Assembly: GCF_051013375.1 (NCBI RefSeq)
Contig: NZ_CP142125.1
Origin: Kordia algicida
Lineage (GTDB): Bacteria; Bacteroidota; Bacteroidia; Flavobacteriales; Flavobacteriaceae
DNA: 64,000 nucleotides
Strand: one strand, 5' to 3'
Part shown: positions 25,045 through 33,342 of the stretch, piece by piece
How the letters are laid out: each line of letters opens with the position of its first letter
How positions within the stretch are numbered: position 1 is the stretch's first letter
Made by a program: the position numbers and the translations under genes
Notes under the pieces: model-generated
Seen by the model: only the letters and a program-made list of their open reading frames with translations
Databases searched by the model: none
Told to the model about the DNA's origin: nothing

Positions 25045-26553
25045 TTATTGTCGTACCAATCTTCTGGTAACAAGAGTTTCTTCAACTGTTTTAATTTTTA
25101 GAATGTAAACGCCACTAGGTAAATTAGAAATATCTAAAGTTGCTTTATTTTCCATGTCTTTCGTGAATATTTTTTTCCCTTCTAAATTAAAAAGACTGAT
25201 TTCGTCTAATCGTACATTTTCATTAAAAATAATGGTTCCGCCTGAAGGATTTGGATAGAAAACAACCGCATTTTTATGCAATAAAGTATCTTCTACACTA
25301 AGTACAGGCTTGAATTCATACGTACGCACATGACCTGAATTTGAGCCATTTGCATCATTATTTATTGCAGAAACAGCTAGAAATGTTCCATCATTGCTCA
25401 AACTCACTCTGTAACCTGATTTGTCACCTTCGGCTTCTCCTTCAATATCAGTTCCTATTTGTTCCCAAATAGTATTCTCGTATTTATATACTTCTACATA
25501 TCCGGCATTGTTTCCACTTCCATCGTTATTTATTCCAGAAACAGCTAGCACAGTACCATTATCATTTAAACTTGAAGAATAACCAAAGAGATCGCCTGCA
25601 GCTTCTCCGTAAATATCACTTCCTAGTTGTGTCCAAGTGTTATTTATATATCTATAAATGCTTATATATCCGGAATTGCTTCCATTATCGTCGTTAAATG
25701 GTGCTCCAATGGCTACCGTAGTTCCATCATCATTTAAACTTACAGACCAACCAAAATTATCTAGATCGGATCTTCCTAGAATATCACTTCCCACTTGTGT
25801 CCAAGCATTATTATCATATCGATATATTTTTACTTGACCTGTATTGGAACCATTTGCATCATTAAATGGTGCCGCAATGGCGATGATACTTCCATCAGAA
25901 CTTATACTCAATCTTCTTCCAAAATAATCAAATTCTGCATCACCATAAATGCTATTTCCAAGTTGCGTCCAAGTTCCATTTACATTTTCAAATACGCGTA
26001 CATGACCTGCAGAATCATTTCCATTGTTATCGTGATAGCTCGCTCCGATAGCCACAATATTTCCATCACTACTTAAATCAATCGCTTCTCCAAATTGATT
26101 TCCAAAAGCTTCTCCTAGAATATCATTTCCTATTTGTGACCAAGTACCGTTTATGTTTTCAAAGATTTTTACTTGTCCTGCATTAAAAAAATTAGCGTCA
26201 TTTCCACTAGCACCAACAGCAATGACACTTCCGTCATCACTTATGGCAACAGCTTTTCCCATAAAATTCTCTGTAGCATCACCATCAATATCACTTCCAA
26301 TCTGCGTCCAAACATTTGCATTTTTTCCATATACACGTACATGTCCAGATTCATTTCCGTTTCCATCATTTCGTGTAGCTCCAATTACAACAGTATTTCC
26401 ATCAGCACTTAACGCCATAGACCAACCCGATTTATCATCGGCGGCTTCACCATCAATATCATCACCTATTTGTTGAAAGTCGAAGTCTTGAGAGTAGCCT
26501 GTAAAAAAGGTAGTTACTAGAAGCAACGGTAAGAGAAATATCTTTTTTTTCAT
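25045..26553 (-). CDS. Secreted repeat protein with T9SS C-terminal sorting domain
   Basis: 502 residues from the ATG at 26553. The in-frame upstream ATG would bury the signal peptide. A Sec signal (MKKKIFLLPLLLVTTFFTGYSQ) is followed by seven repeats of about 55-60 residues, each with the frame W-x-Q-hydrophobic-G-x-D-I-x-G-x-A, an F/S-G block and a V-A-I-G-A-like strand. They form a beta propeller of the FG-GAP/WD type. The last 75 residues match a type IX secretion type A sorting domain (VVFYPNPSGG start, then SGVYILKIKT and a basic VTRRLVRQ end). The protein should be exported through the outer membrane and attached to the surface or released. Confidence 0.9.
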   Translation of the reverse strand: MKKKIFLLPLLLVTTFFTGYSQDFDFQQIGDDIDGEAADDKSGWSMALSADGNTVVIGATRNDGNGNESGHVRVYGKNANVWTQIGSDIDGDATENFMGKAVAISDDGSVIAVGASGNDANFFNAGQVKIFENINGTWSQIGNDILGEAFGNQFGEAIDLSSDGNIVAIGASYHDNNGNDSAGHVRVFENVNGTWTQLGNSIYGDAEFDYFGRRLSISSDGSIIAIAAPFNDANGSNTGQVKIYRYDNNAWTQVGSDILGRSDLDNFGWSVSLNDDGTTVAIGAPFNDDNGSNSGYISIYRYINNTWTQLGSDIYGEAAGDLFGYSSSLNDNGTVLAVSGINNDGSGNNAGYVEVYKYENTIWEQIGTDIEGEAEGDKSGYRVSLSNDGTFLAVSAINNDANGSNSGHVRTYEFKPVLSVEDTLLHKNAVVFYPNPSGGTIIFNENVRLDEISLFNLEGKKIFTKDMENKATLDISNLPSGVYILKIKTVEETLVTRRLVRQ

Positions 26554-26742
26554 ATCAATTATTCCTATCACAACAAACAATGCTGTGATTGATTTATAAA
26601 GTTTTATGAGGGAATTGAAAATAGGTTTTATATTTCTGAAAAGTAATCAATAATTTCTGCTCTTCAAAAAAATCTAAAAAGATATTCTTGTAATTACTCG
26701 AAGTAATGCTTTGCAGGAAAACTTGTTCTGTTTTTTTATGTT

Positions 26743-26750
26743 TATTTTTG
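26743..26750 (+). promoter_or_regulatory. Putative -7 box TATTTTTG
   Basis: TAnnTTTG box 13 bp before the CIA30 ATG, implying a very short 5' leader. Confidence 0.5.
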
Positions 26751-26763
26751 TAAAAAATAAGAG

Positions 26764-27246
26764 ATGACACTATTCGATTTTACTAAAACCAAAGATATTT
26801 CCAATTGGTATGTTGTGAATGATAGCGTTATGGGCGGATTATCAGAAGGAAAATTTAGCCTAAATGAAGCTGGAAATGGTGTTTTTGAAGGAAACGTTTC
26901 GCTAGAAAATAATGGTGGCTTCTCCTCTATTCGTTATGAAATTGGCAACACCGATATTTCAGGAAAAGAAACGGTTTGTATTCGCCTGAAAGGTGATGGA
27001 AAAAAATATCAATTTCGCTTGAAGCAAAACAAAGATGATCGACATTCATACATTTCTATTTTTCAAACTTCAGGTGATTGGGAAACGATTGAAATTCCGT
27101 TAAATACTTTATATCCTACTTTTCGCGGTAAAAAGTTAGATATAGGAAATTTTTCTGCAAATTACATGGAGATGCTTGGTTTTTTGATTGGGAATAAGAC
27201 GAAAGAACGTTTTCTATTGGAATTGGATTATATTAGGTTGAAGTAG
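26764..27246 (+). CDS. CIA30 family protein
   Basis: 160 residues, no signal peptide. The sequence follows the CIA30 (complex I intermediate-associated protein 30, NDUFAF1) domain from end to end: an opening LFDFTKTKDISNWYVVNDSVMGG pattern (residues 3-25), GGFSSIRYE, VCIRLKGDGKKYQFRL and a final MLGFLIGN strand. The fold is a galactose-binding-like beta sandwich. In mitochondria CIA30 helps assemble complex I. The bacterial versions are single-domain and their partners are not known. The gene ends before a dispersed hairpin repeat in the convergent intergenic region. Confidence 0.85.
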   Translation: MTLFDFTKTKDISNWYVVNDSVMGGLSEGKFSLNEAGNGVFEGNVSLENNGGFSSIRYEIGNTDISGKETVCIRLKGDGKKYQFRLKQNKDDRHSYISIFQTSGDWETIEIPLNTLYPTFRGKKLDIGNFSANYMEMLGFLIGNKTKERFLLELDYIRLK

Positions 27247-27377
27247 CGATTAAAGTCAAGAAGTAAGATTGCTTCACTTTTAGAATCTAGAACTTTTAAA
27301 ATAAAAAACAGACTCCACTAAAATGCAAAGTCTGTAAGTATATTTTTAAAAGTATTTCTAAAACTCGTCGTTTCAAA

Positions 27378-27429
27378 GAAGTTCTCGATACAACGAATCA
27401 CAGATTCGTCACTCGAACAGACGATTGAG
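27378..27429 (+). repeat. Dispersed hairpin repeat, copy 2
   Basis: GTTCTCGATAC, then stem ACGAATC/GATTCGT around an ACA loop (27392-27408), then CACTCGAACAGACGATTG. The stem bases differ from copy 1 but still pair. Confidence 0.7.
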
Positions 27430-27446
27430 GTTTTCAAATCTTCAAA

Positions 27447-27908
27447 TTATTCAACCAACGCCAAAATCTGCGCTGCATGATCTTTCGTTTTCACTTTATC
27501 AATTACATGATCTACCACACCATTTTCATTGACTAAGAAGGTTTTACGGTGAATTCCATCATAGATTTTTCCCATGAATTTCTTTTCGCCCCAAACTCCA
27601 AAAGCTTCAATCACTTCTTTGTTTTCGTCTGCTAATAGTGGAAAAGGAAATTCGTATTTATTCTTAAAATTTGTTTGTCTTCTTTCTGAATCGGCACTCA
27701 CACCTAACAACTCAAAACCTTTGTTTTGTAATTCCGCATAATTGTCTCTTAAATTACAAGCTTCCGCCGTACAACCTGGCGTACTTGCTTTAGGATAAAA
27801 GAAAACAATCAGTTTTTTTCCTGCGTAATCTGATAAGGAAACTGCATTTCCATCTTGATCGTTTACGGTAAAATCTGGCACTTTGTCTCCTATTTTTAAT
27901 GTATTCAT
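27447..27908 (-). CDS. bcp: Thiol peroxidase, Bcp/PrxQ type
   Basis: 153 residues. The peroxiredoxin Q signature is intact: FYPKASTPGCTAEAC carries the peroxidatic Cys and a resolving Cys five residues later. It is followed by GVSADS and the Arg-containing RQTNFKNKYEFPF. The cytosolic enzyme reduces H2O2 and organic hydroperoxides with thioredoxin. Length and start (MNTLKIGDKVPDF) are typical. It is divergently oriented from the endonuclease III gene, with only 46 bp between the two ATGs, so the promoters overlap. Family annotation is firm, while paralogue choice (Bcp against another PrxQ) rests on the motif spacing. Confidence 0.9.
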   Translation of the reverse strand: MNTLKIGDKVPDFTVNDQDGNAVSLSDYAGKKLIVFFYPKASTPGCTAEACNLRDNYAELQNKGFELLGVSADSERRQTNFKNKYEFPFPLLADENKEVIEAFGVWGEKKFMGKIYDGIHRKTFLVNENGVVDHVIDKVKTKDHAAQILALVE

Positions 27909-27929
27909 AGCGTATCGTTTAATATTGTT

Positions 27930-27937
27930 TATTTTTG
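27930..27937 (+). promoter_or_regulatory. Putative -7 box TATTTTTG
   Basis: TAnnTTTG box 17 bp before the endonuclease III ATG, inside the short divergent bcp-nth spacer. Confidence 0.5.
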
Positions 27938-27954
27938 TTCAAAAATACTGAAAA

Positions 27955-28623
27955 ATGACTAAACAAGAAAAGGTTCAGTTTGTAATTGATACACTTGAGA
28001 AAATTTACCCTGAAATACCTATTCCGCTTGACCATAAAGATCCGTATACGTTATTAATTGCGGTGTTAATGTCTGCACAAAGTACCGATGTACGCGTGAA
28101 TCAGATTACGCCTTTATTGTTTGAACGCGCAGATAATCCGTATGATATGATTAAGCTTTCAGTAGAAGAAATAAGAGATATCATTCGTCCTGTAGGCTTG
28201 TCTCCTATGAAATCGAAAGGAATTCACGGATTGTCACATATTTTGATTGACAAACACAACGGAGAAGTTCCAAGAACGCTAGAAGAATTGGAAGAATTGC
28301 CTGCGGTTGGACATAAAACAGCAAGTGTTGTGATTAGTCAAGCCTTTGGAATTCCTGCATTTCCCGTAGATACGCATATTCACAGACTCATGTATCGTTG
28401 GAATTTATCAAACGGGAAAAATGTGGTTCAGACAGAAAAAGATGCCAAACGCTTGTTTCCAAAAGAAAAATGGAATGATTTACACTTACAAATTATATGG
28501 TATGGTAGAGAATATTGTCCTGCAAGAGGTTGGGATTTAGACAACGATATCATCACCAAAACGATTGGACGAAAATCTGTGATTAATGATTATATGAAGC
28601 TTCAGGCGAAGAAAATGAAGTAA
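27955..28623 (+). CDS. nth: Endonuclease III-like DNA glycosylase lacking the 4Fe-4S cluster ligands
   Basis: 222 residues. The helix-hairpin-helix is LEELPAVGHKTASVV with the catalytic Lys in GHKTA, and the catalytic Asp is in FPVDTHIHRL. These are the two residues needed for glycosylase/AP-lyase chemistry on oxidised pyrimidines. Endonuclease III normally ends with a C-x6-C-x2-C-x5-C iron-sulphur loop. Here only the first Cys (REYCPARGWD) remains, and the rest of the loop is replaced by acidic and hydrophobic residues. The protein is therefore predicted to fold without the cluster. It is divergent from bcp and is followed by a bidirectional terminator. Confidence 0.88.
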   Translation: MTKQEKVQFVIDTLEKIYPEIPIPLDHKDPYTLLIAVLMSAQSTDVRVNQITPLLFERADNPYDMIKLSVEEIRDIIRPVGLSPMKSKGIHGLSHILIDKHNGEVPRTLEELEELPAVGHKTASVVISQAFGIPAFPVDTHIHRLMYRWNLSNGKNVVQTEKDAKRLFPKEKWNDLHLQIIWYGREYCPARGWDLDNDIITKTIGRKSVINDYMKLQAKKMK

Positions 28624-28723
28624 TTTGTTGTGTGACTATTCAATTAAAAATCATAAAATCAAGCAATCATTTAATATTTTAATTCTTAAATCTATAAATT
28701 GAGCGAAGCGAAAGCAAAAAACG

Positions 28724-28752
28724 AAAAAGACCCGCAGCTAACGAGTCTTTTT
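28724..28752. terminator. Bidirectional terminator
   Basis: Stem AAAAAGAC/GTCTTTTT with a 13-base loop and a T-run on both sides. It can end nth transcription (plus) and the sigma factor plus small-protein transcript (minus). Confidence 0.7.
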
Positions 28753-28760
28753 TCCAAAGT

Positions 28761-28904
28761 TTAGTTGAGAAGCGTTTCAAACTTCATCCTTTTGTAATTA
28801 ATAACACTTAAAGCTTTCGAATAGTTCAATAAGAAACTTATCGTTTCCTTTTTAGGTAACATTTTTTTCATTTCAGATGAACTCTTAGTGTAATTTTTTG
28901 CCAT
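28761..28904 (-). CDS. 47-residue small protein downstream of ECF sigma factor
   Basis: An ATG-to-TAA frame of 47 codons, starting MAKNYTKSSSEMKK and continuing with MLPKKETISFLLNYSKALSV. It is highly basic (about 11 Lys/Arg), with a predicted amphipathic helix around SFLLNYSKAL. It lies 51 bp after the stop of the sigma factor gene on the same strand and just before a terminator, so co-transcription is likely. The pattern LLNYSKAL seems familiar from other Flavobacteriaceae small proteins in the same position, but I cannot name the family. A regulatory partner of the sigma factor is speculation. Confidence 0.55.
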   Translation of the reverse strand: MAKNYTKSSSEMKKMLPKKETISFLLNYSKALSVINYKRMKFETLLN

Positions 28905-28955
28905 ACGGTCGTTTTTTATTTAAAATAACAACGCATGGAATTCTGTTTTATTGCA

Positions 28956-29537
28956 TTAGTTCGTTAAAACTATATTATGTTTGTCAATTACCTTTCTCAA
29001 ATTGATTAATGCATAGCGCATTCTTCCCAAAGCAGTATTGATACTAACACCTGTTTTTTCTGAGATTTCTTTAAAGCTCAAATCTTGGTACATACGCATC
29101 AATAGTACTTCTTTTTGATCGGCTGGCAATTCGTCAACTAAGCGACGAACATCACGTTCTACTTGATTTTTAATGATTTTCTTTTCGACATTTAAATCCG
29201 TATCACTCAATACTGAAAAAATATTAAAATCACCATTATTATCATACTTTGGCATTCTATTATTCTTTCTAAAATGGTCAATGACCAAGTTATGAGAAAT
29301 ACGCATTACCCAAGGTAAAAATTTTCCTTCCTCATTATAATTTCCTTTTTTTAAAGTTCGAATAACCTTAATAAAAGTATCTTGAAAAATGTCTTCTGTG
29401 ATATCTCTATCTAACACTTTAGAGTATATAAAGCTGTATATTCGCTGCTTATGACGTTCAATCAATACGCCTAAAGCGCACTCGTCACCTTTAATGTAAT
29501 TAGATACCAACACTGAATCTTGCAGAATCTGTTTCAT
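28956..29537 (-). CDS. RNA polymerase ECF sigma factor
   Basis: 193 residues. Region 2 (about residues 25-90) contains the core-binding and -10-melting helices with DRDITEDIFQDTFIKVIRTL and the WVMRISHNLVIDHFRK block. Region 4 (about 130-185) holds the helix-turn-helix LSFKEISEKTGVSINTALGRMRYA. The layout fits the sigma-70 ECF subfamily common in Bacteroidota. No membrane anti-sigma gene follows; the downstream partner is a 47-residue basic protein. The 5' leader from the TATATTTG box at 29647-29654 is about 100 nt and contains a TATTATC/GATAATA hairpin. The stress or signal controlled is unknown. Confidence 0.9.
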   Translation of the reverse strand: MKQILQDSVLVSNYIKGDECALGVLIERHKQRIYSFIYSKVLDRDITEDIFQDTFIKVIRTLKKGNYNEEGKFLPWVMRISHNLVIDHFRKNNRMPKYDNNGDFNIFSVLSDTDLNVEKKIIKNQVERDVRRLVDELPADQKEVLLMRMYQDLSFKEISEKTGVSINTALGRMRYALINLRKVIDKHNIVLTN

Positions 29538-29646
29538 AGCATTACTTTTTTACTTGATTATTATCGAGGCTGATAATATTTCCGATGTTTTTAAAAAAAG
29601 TATTTTTATGCTATACGCAGATGTTTTTGTAGTTTTTGTGAGAAAC

Positions 29647-29654
29647 CAAATATA
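29647..29654 (-). promoter_or_regulatory. Putative -7 box for the sigma factor gene (TATATTTG)
   Basis: TAnnTTTG on the minus strand, 109 bp before the sigma ATG, implying a long leader that includes a small hairpin. Confidence 0.45.
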
Positions 29655-29817
29655 GTGACATTCGTTAAAAAAATGCAAATAAAATTCAATATTTTAACAT
29701 TTTCGTTGAATTTACTGCGTTCAAACGCTATTTTAGAATTGTCAATATAAGATAAATCTTATAATTCTCTCATCATTCTTTACTATAAATACATTTTATT
29801 TCGACACTGAAAAGCAG

Positions 29818-29825
29818 TATCTTTG
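29818..29825 (+). promoter_or_regulatory. Putative -7 box TATCTTTG for uvrA
   Basis: TAnnTTTG box 17 bp before the uvrA ATG. No SOS box was recognised. Confidence 0.55.
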
Positions 29826-29842
29826 CAATTATTTTTTTTCCA

Positions 29843-32623
29843 ATGACACAAGATCTCGCAACTGTAAATCCAAAAGAAAACATCATTATTAAAGGTGCAA
29901 AATTGCACAACCTAAAAAATATTGACGTGGTAATTCCGCGAAATAAATTGGTTGTGATTACAGGACTTTCGGGTTCTGGAAAATCAAGTTTGGCTTTTGA
30001 CACCTTGTATGCAGAAGGACAACGACGCTATGTAGAGAGTTTGTCTTCGTATGCGCGACAGTTTTTAGGACGTTTGCACAAACCTAAAGTAGATTATATT
30101 AAAGGAATTGCACCTGCGATTGCCATTGAACAAAAGGTAAACTCTACCAACCCGCGTTCTTCGGTTGGAACTACTACTGAGATTTACGATTATTTAAAAT
30201 TGTTGTATGCACGCATTGGAAAAACAATTTCGCCAATTTCTGGTAAAGAAGTAAAAAAACATACCGTTTCTGATGTCATTAATTATGTAAAAGCATTTGA
30301 CGAGCGAAGTAAATTATTGTTATTAGCTCCAATTACCATTCCTGAAGATCGCAGTGCGTTTCATACCATCAAAGTATTGGCACAACAAGGCTATGCGCGA
30401 ATCAAGAAGAACAACGAAGTATTACGTATTGATGAAATAAACGAAGATTTTACAGAAGATTTTTCTTTGGTCATTGATCGTATTGTGGTTTCACATGATG
30501 AAGATTTCTACAATCGTTTAGCTGATGCTGTACAAACAGCGTTTTTTGAAGGAAAAGGCGAATGTTATATTGAAACGATCAACGATCAAAACATACAGCA
30601 TTTTAGCAATAAATTTGAGTTGGACGGCATGAAATTCCTCGAACCAAATATTCACTTATTCAGTTTCAACAATCCTTATGGCGCTTGTCCAAAATGTGAA
30701 GGTTATGGCGATGTTATTGGAATTGACGCCGATTTAGTGATTCCAAACACAGGACTTTCTGTTTATGAAAACGCAATTTTTCCTTGGCGTGGCGAAAGCA
30801 TGAGTTATTACAGAAATGAATTGGTAAACAATGCATATAAATTCGATTTTCCAATTCACAAACCATGGTTTGAACTTACTGAAGCGCAAAAGAAACTCGT
30901 TTGGGATGGAAATAAATATTTTGAAGGATTGCATCAGTTTTTTGCGTTTCTTGAAGAAAAAAGCTATAAAATTCAGAATCGTGTGATGCTTTCGCGTTAC
31001 CGCGGAAAAACCAAATGTTCCGTTTGTGAAGGGAAACGATTGCGTCCAGAAGCTAATTATGTAAAAATTGGTGGAAAAACCATTACAGATTTAGTCGTCA
31101 TGCCTTTAAACGAACTGATTGTATTTTTTGATGAATTACAACTTAGCGAGCACGACGCGCAAATCGCAAAACGTTTGTTAAAAGAAATTAAAAATCGTTT
31201 GTTATTCTTAACCAATGTCGGTCTGGATTATTTAACCTTAAATCGTAAATCCAATTCGTTATCTGGTGGAGAATCGCAACGTATCAATCTAGCAACTTCG
31301 TTGGGAAGTAGCTTGGTCGGTTCTATGTATATTTTAGATGAACCAAGTATTGGACTGCATCCAAAAGACAGCGAACGCCTGATAAAAGTATTACTATCCT
31401 TGCGCGATTTAGGAAATACGGTAATTGTCGTAGAACACGATGAAGATATTATGCATGCTGCCGATGAAATCATCGATATTGGTCCGGAAGCAGGAACACA
31501 TGGTGGAAATGTTGTCGCTTTTGGTAATTATGAAAATATTTTAAAAGCTGATTCGCTTACCGCAAAATACCTCAACAAAACGATGGAAATTGAAGTTCCG
31601 AAAAAACGGAGAACTTCCAATCAATTTATCAAAGTTGTGGGTGCACGCGAGAACAATCTTAAAAATATTGACGTGACGTTTCCGCTGAACATGCTTACCG
31701 TTGTTACGGGCGTTTCTGGAAGTGGAAAAAGTTCATTAGTCAAAAAAATAGTATATCCTTCTATGCTGAAAGAAACAGGCGGTTATGGCGAAAAACCAGG
31801 TCAGTTTACCAAACTAGAAGGAAAATACAGCAATGTCAAACATATTGAATTTGTAGATCAGAATCCTATTGGACGTTCTTCGCGCTCCAATCCTGTAACA
31901 TATATCAAAGCATATGATGATATCAGAGCCTTATATGCAAGTCAGAAGTTATCTAAAATAAGAAACTACAAAACCAAGCATTTTTCTTTTAATGTTGATG
32001 GCGGACGTTGCGAAACCTGTAAAGGTGAAGGACAAGTTACGATTGAAATGCAATTTATGGCAGATGTGCATTTGGAATGTGAAACCTGTGGCGGAAAACG
32101 TTTTAAGAAAGAAGTACTTGAAGTTACTTTTGAAGGAAAAAATATCGACGATATTTTAACAATGACTATTGATGACGCGATGGAATTTTTCACAAAACAT
32201 GAGCAGAAAAAAATATATCGCAAACTAAAACCATTGCAAGATGTTGGTTTGGGTTATGTGACGTTGGGACAAAGTTCTTCGACGCTTTCTGGTGGAGAAG
32301 CACAACGTATCAAGCTTGCATCGTTTTTGGTAAAAGGAAATACGAAAGAAAAGGCATTGTTTATTTTTGACGAACCAACAACAGGTTTGCATTTTCACGA
32401 TATTAAAAAATTACTGGCTTCTTTTGATGCTTTGATTGAAAAAGGACATTCTATTATTGTGGTAGAACATAATATCGAATTGATAAAATGTGCCGATTAT
32501 ATCATTGATTTAGGTCCGGAAGGTGGAAAAAATGGTGGAACATTGGTTGCATCAGGAACACCTGAAGAAATTGTAAAAAATAAAAAATCGTTTACAGGAA
32601 CATATCTCAAAGAAAAATTATAA
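29843..32623 (+). CDS. uvrA: Excinuclease ABC subunit A
   Basis: 926 residues, full length for UvrA. Two ABC ATPase modules are visible: Walker A GLSGSGKSS near residue 40 and GVSGSGKSS near residue 634, each with a signature (NSLSGGESQRINLA and STLSGGEAQRIKLA) and Walker B ending DEPS/DEPT. Zinc-finger cysteines occur in CPKCEGYGD, CSVCEGKRL, CETCKGEGQ and CETCGGKRF. It is the damage-recognition subunit of nucleotide excision repair and loads UvrB. The small gene at 32639 begins 15 bp downstream and may be co-transcribed. Confidence 0.97.
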   Translation: MTQDLATVNPKENIIIKGAKLHNLKNIDVVIPRNKLVVITGLSGSGKSSLAFDTLYAEGQRRYVESLSSYARQFLGRLHKPKVDYIKGIAPAIAIEQKVNSTNPRSSVGTTTEIYDYLKLLYARIGKTISPISGKEVKKHTVSDVINYVKAFDERSKLLLLAPITIPEDRSAFHTIKVLAQQGYARIKKNNEVLRIDEINEDFTEDFSLVIDRIVVSHDEDFYNRLADAVQTAFFEGKGECYIETINDQNIQHFSNKFELDGMKFLEPNIHLFSFNNPYGACPKCEGYGDVIGIDADLVIPNTGLSVYENAIFPWRGESMSYYRNELVNNAYKFDFPIHKPWFELTEAQKKLVWDGNKYFEGLHQFFAFLEEKSYKIQNRVMLSRYRGKTKCSVCEGKRLRPEANYVKIGGKTITDLVVMPLNELIVFFDELQLSEHDAQIAKRLLKEIKNRLLFLTNVGLDYLTLNRKSNSLSGGESQRINLATSLGSSLVGSMYILDEPSIGLHPKDSERLIKVLLSLRDLGNTVIVVEHDEDIMHAADEIIDIGPEAGTHGGNVVAFGNYENILKADSLTAKYLNKTMEIEVPKKRRTSNQFIKVVGARENNLKNIDVTFPLNMLTVVTGVSGSGKSSLVKKIVYPSMLKETGGYGEKPGQFTKLEGKYSNVKHIEFVDQNPIGRSSRSNPVTYIKAYDDIRALYASQKLSKIRNYKTKHFSFNVDGGRCETCKGEGQVTIEMQFMADVHLECETCGGKRFKKEVLEVTFEGKNIDDILTMTIDDAMEFFTKHEQKKIYRKLKPLQDVGLGYVTLGQSSSTLSGGEAQRIKLASFLVKGNTKEKALFIFDEPTTGLHFHDIKKLLASFDALIEKGHSIIVVEHNIELIKCADYIIDLGPEGGKNGGTLVASGTPEEIVKNKKSFTGTYLKEKL

Positions 32624-32638
32624 AACTTTGTTTGATTG

Positions 32639-33178
32639 ATGGATCCTGAAAAAGAATTGCAACGCATTTCCGATCAACATAACGGCGAGTTTACGGTTGA
32701 AGAATCAATTGTTGAAGGTGATTCTGGTAGTCAACTTAATTTTGTAAAGTATCATCTAAAAATGATTCATAACGATGCTTCTCTTGTAATTGTATATGAT
32801 TTTGGGAATTACATCATTGCTACGTATACAATTAATATTCAAAATATTAAAAATGCTCCAGAATTTAATTTTTCTACCATCGATCATTTTACCAAGCTAA
32901 TTTTATTGAAAAATCAACACTGGAAACTCCGCTGCAAAGCGACATATCTAAAGGAAAAAATTGAAATCCTATTTAGAAAACATCAACTCGATCAATTGAT
33001 GCAACGTACAGCATTTGAACCGACCATAAAAGGCATGCAAATGCCAGATTCTTATAAAATTCACACTACTTTTTCTTTAAACTTTGAAGAAAACACAAAA
33101 AGCATACAGACTATCTTTTCATTTCATAAAGAGCTGATTGATACGTTAAAAGAAAAATTTCAATCGTTTAGAAAGTAG
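32639..33178 (+). CDS. Protein of unknown function downstream of uvrA
   Basis: 179 residues from the ATG at 32639 (a TTG lies one codon upstream). No signal peptide or membrane helix. The composition is mixed alpha/beta with a central basic stretch (HWKLRCKATYLKEKIEILFRKHQL, residues about 98-121). I recognise no domain. It starts 15 bp after the uvrA stop and is followed by a good terminator, so it is the last gene of the uvrA transcript. A link to DNA repair would be guilt by association only. Confidence 0.65.
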   Translation: MDPEKELQRISDQHNGEFTVEESIVEGDSGSQLNFVKYHLKMIHNDASLVIVYDFGNYIIATYTINIQNIKNAPEFNFSTIDHFTKLILLKNQHWKLRCKATYLKEKIEILFRKHQLDQLMQRTAFEPTIKGMQMPDSYKIHTTFSLNFEENTKSIQTIFSFHKELIDTLKEKFQSFRK

Positions 33179-33250
33179 GGAAAAATCTACTTGGACTGTT
33201 TTAGATATAACGAAGCTGATTTTTTATTGGTTAGTTGAATATCAAACCCA

Positions 33251-33282
33251 AACCGTTTCCAAGCATACGAAACGGTTTTTTT
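33251..33282 (+). terminator. Rho-independent terminator
   Basis: Stem AACCGTTTC/GAAACGGTT with a 9-base loop and a T-run. It closes the uvrA transcript. Confidence 0.8.
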
Positions 33283-33342
33283 ATGTTTTTAAATCTTATT
33301 TTCTGAGGAAACAACTTTAAAAAAGAAGCTTCTGAATACAGA

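Larger units (their letters stand above)
29538..29842. other. Divergent promoter region, sigma factor / uvrA
   Basis: 305 bp with no gene. It holds a minus-strand -7 box (TATATTTG, 29647-29654), a 7-bp inverted repeat TATTATC/GATAATA at 29559-29578 in the sigma leader, and the uvrA box TATCTTTG at 29818-29825. Confidence 0.6.
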
